Origin: an uncultured Nocardiaceae bacterium
GTDB taxonomy: Bacteria; Actinomycetota; Actinomycetes; Mycobacteriales; Mycobacteriaceae
Assembly: GCA_936936565.1 (NCBI GenBank)
Contig: CAKZIX010000177.1
Location: 1 to 13,798 of the forward strand
DNA length: 13,798 nt
Reading direction: 5' to 3'
How positions within the stretch are numbered: the stretch's first letter is position 1; each line of letters starts with the position of its first letter. The translations under genes and the position numbers were made by a program. The notes beneath the pieces are model-generated. The model did no database searches. It had not been told where the DNA came from and saw nothing but the letters and a program-made list of their open reading frames with translations. Positions 13,679 through 13,798 of the stretch are shown piece by piece.

Positions 13679-13798
13679 TCAGTCGAACGACATGACGGGG
13701 CGCACCTCGACGCCGCCGCCCGGCGCCGGCACCTGCTTGGCGATCGCCACCGCGGTGTCGAGGTCGGCGGCCTCGATCAGGTAGTAGCCGCCGAGAGC
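13679..13798 (-). CDS. DGPF/YCII-domain protein, C-terminal part (runs off the window)
   Basis: Only the last 39 residues are visible, reading ALGGYYLIEAADLDTAVAIA, then a proline/glycine stretch and VEVRPVMSFD before the stop at 13679. LGGYYLIEAxDLDxA and VEVRPV are hallmarks of the YCII-related DGPF family, small dimeric alpha/beta proteins. ECF42 sigma factors are typically found next to DGPF genes, which are their main targets. Position just upstream of the sigma factor gene, on the same strand, supports both calls. The gene start and its promoter, where an ECF42-recognised TGTCGA-like -35 might be expected, are outside the window. Confidence 0.9.
   Translation of the reverse strand, partial: ALGGYYLIEAADLDTAVAIAKQVPAPGGGVEVRPVMSFD

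Noticed and set aside
1..13798. tRNA or rRNA genes, prophage genes, toxin-antitoxin pairs, or a biosynthetic cluster
   Set aside because: No characteristic sequences were found on either strand by reading; a formal scan was not possible.

Overview
The window is very GC-rich DNA from an actinobacterium of the order Mycobacteriales, most probably Nocardia or a close relative. The evidence is the run of genes matching the Mycobacterium tuberculosis Rv2578c, Rv2575, aspS (Rv2572c) and Rv2560 neighbourhood, the KorA/KorB pair of Rv2455c/Rv2454c type, and GTG/TTG starts with GGAG-like ribosome binding sites. Family names come from recognising motifs by eye; no database search was possible.

Left edge (1-1000). 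Three broken pieces are joined: the 5' part of an assimilatory sulfite reductase gene (cysI, + strand), about 320 bp of the core of an ISL3-family transposase (- strand), and the first 110 codons of a helR/HelD-type RNA polymerase-protecting helicase gene (- strand). Upstream of helR is an almost perfect rifamycin-associated element (RAE), so this was a rifamycin-inducible resistance gene. Its 3' end is missing and its frame runs into the transposase piece.

Gene-free stretch (about 1000-1850). No gene is supported. It contains a 30-bp minisatellite nested in a larger repeat of about 190 bp.

Central block (1852-6474, + strand). A radical-SAM protein of the Rv2578c family sits behind a LexA/SOS box and is probably leaderless. 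Then come korA and korB, translationally coupled, encoding CoA-dependent 2-oxoglutarate:ferredoxin oxidoreductase, and a small secreted protein of unknown function.

Right-central block (6475-9699). A membrane-anchored zinc metallopeptidase (- strand) is divergent from aspS (+ strand), whose product carries the mark of a non-discriminating aspartyl-tRNA synthetase. Hairpins that could act as terminators lie in both convergent gaps, before the peptidase and after aspS.

Right block (9697-13798). A proline/glycine-rich membrane protein of Rv2560 type (- strand), with a 24-bp in-frame repeat array, is divergent from an aminoglycoside-phosphotransferase-fold protein (+ strand). The 3' end of that gene overlaps by 56 bp the end of an ECF42-type sigma factor gene (- strand). 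A DGPF/YCII-domain gene, cut by the window edge, lies just upstream of the sigma factor gene in the arrangement typical of ECF42. Most other long open frames here, including a 632-codon frame antisense to aspS, are by-products of high GC.
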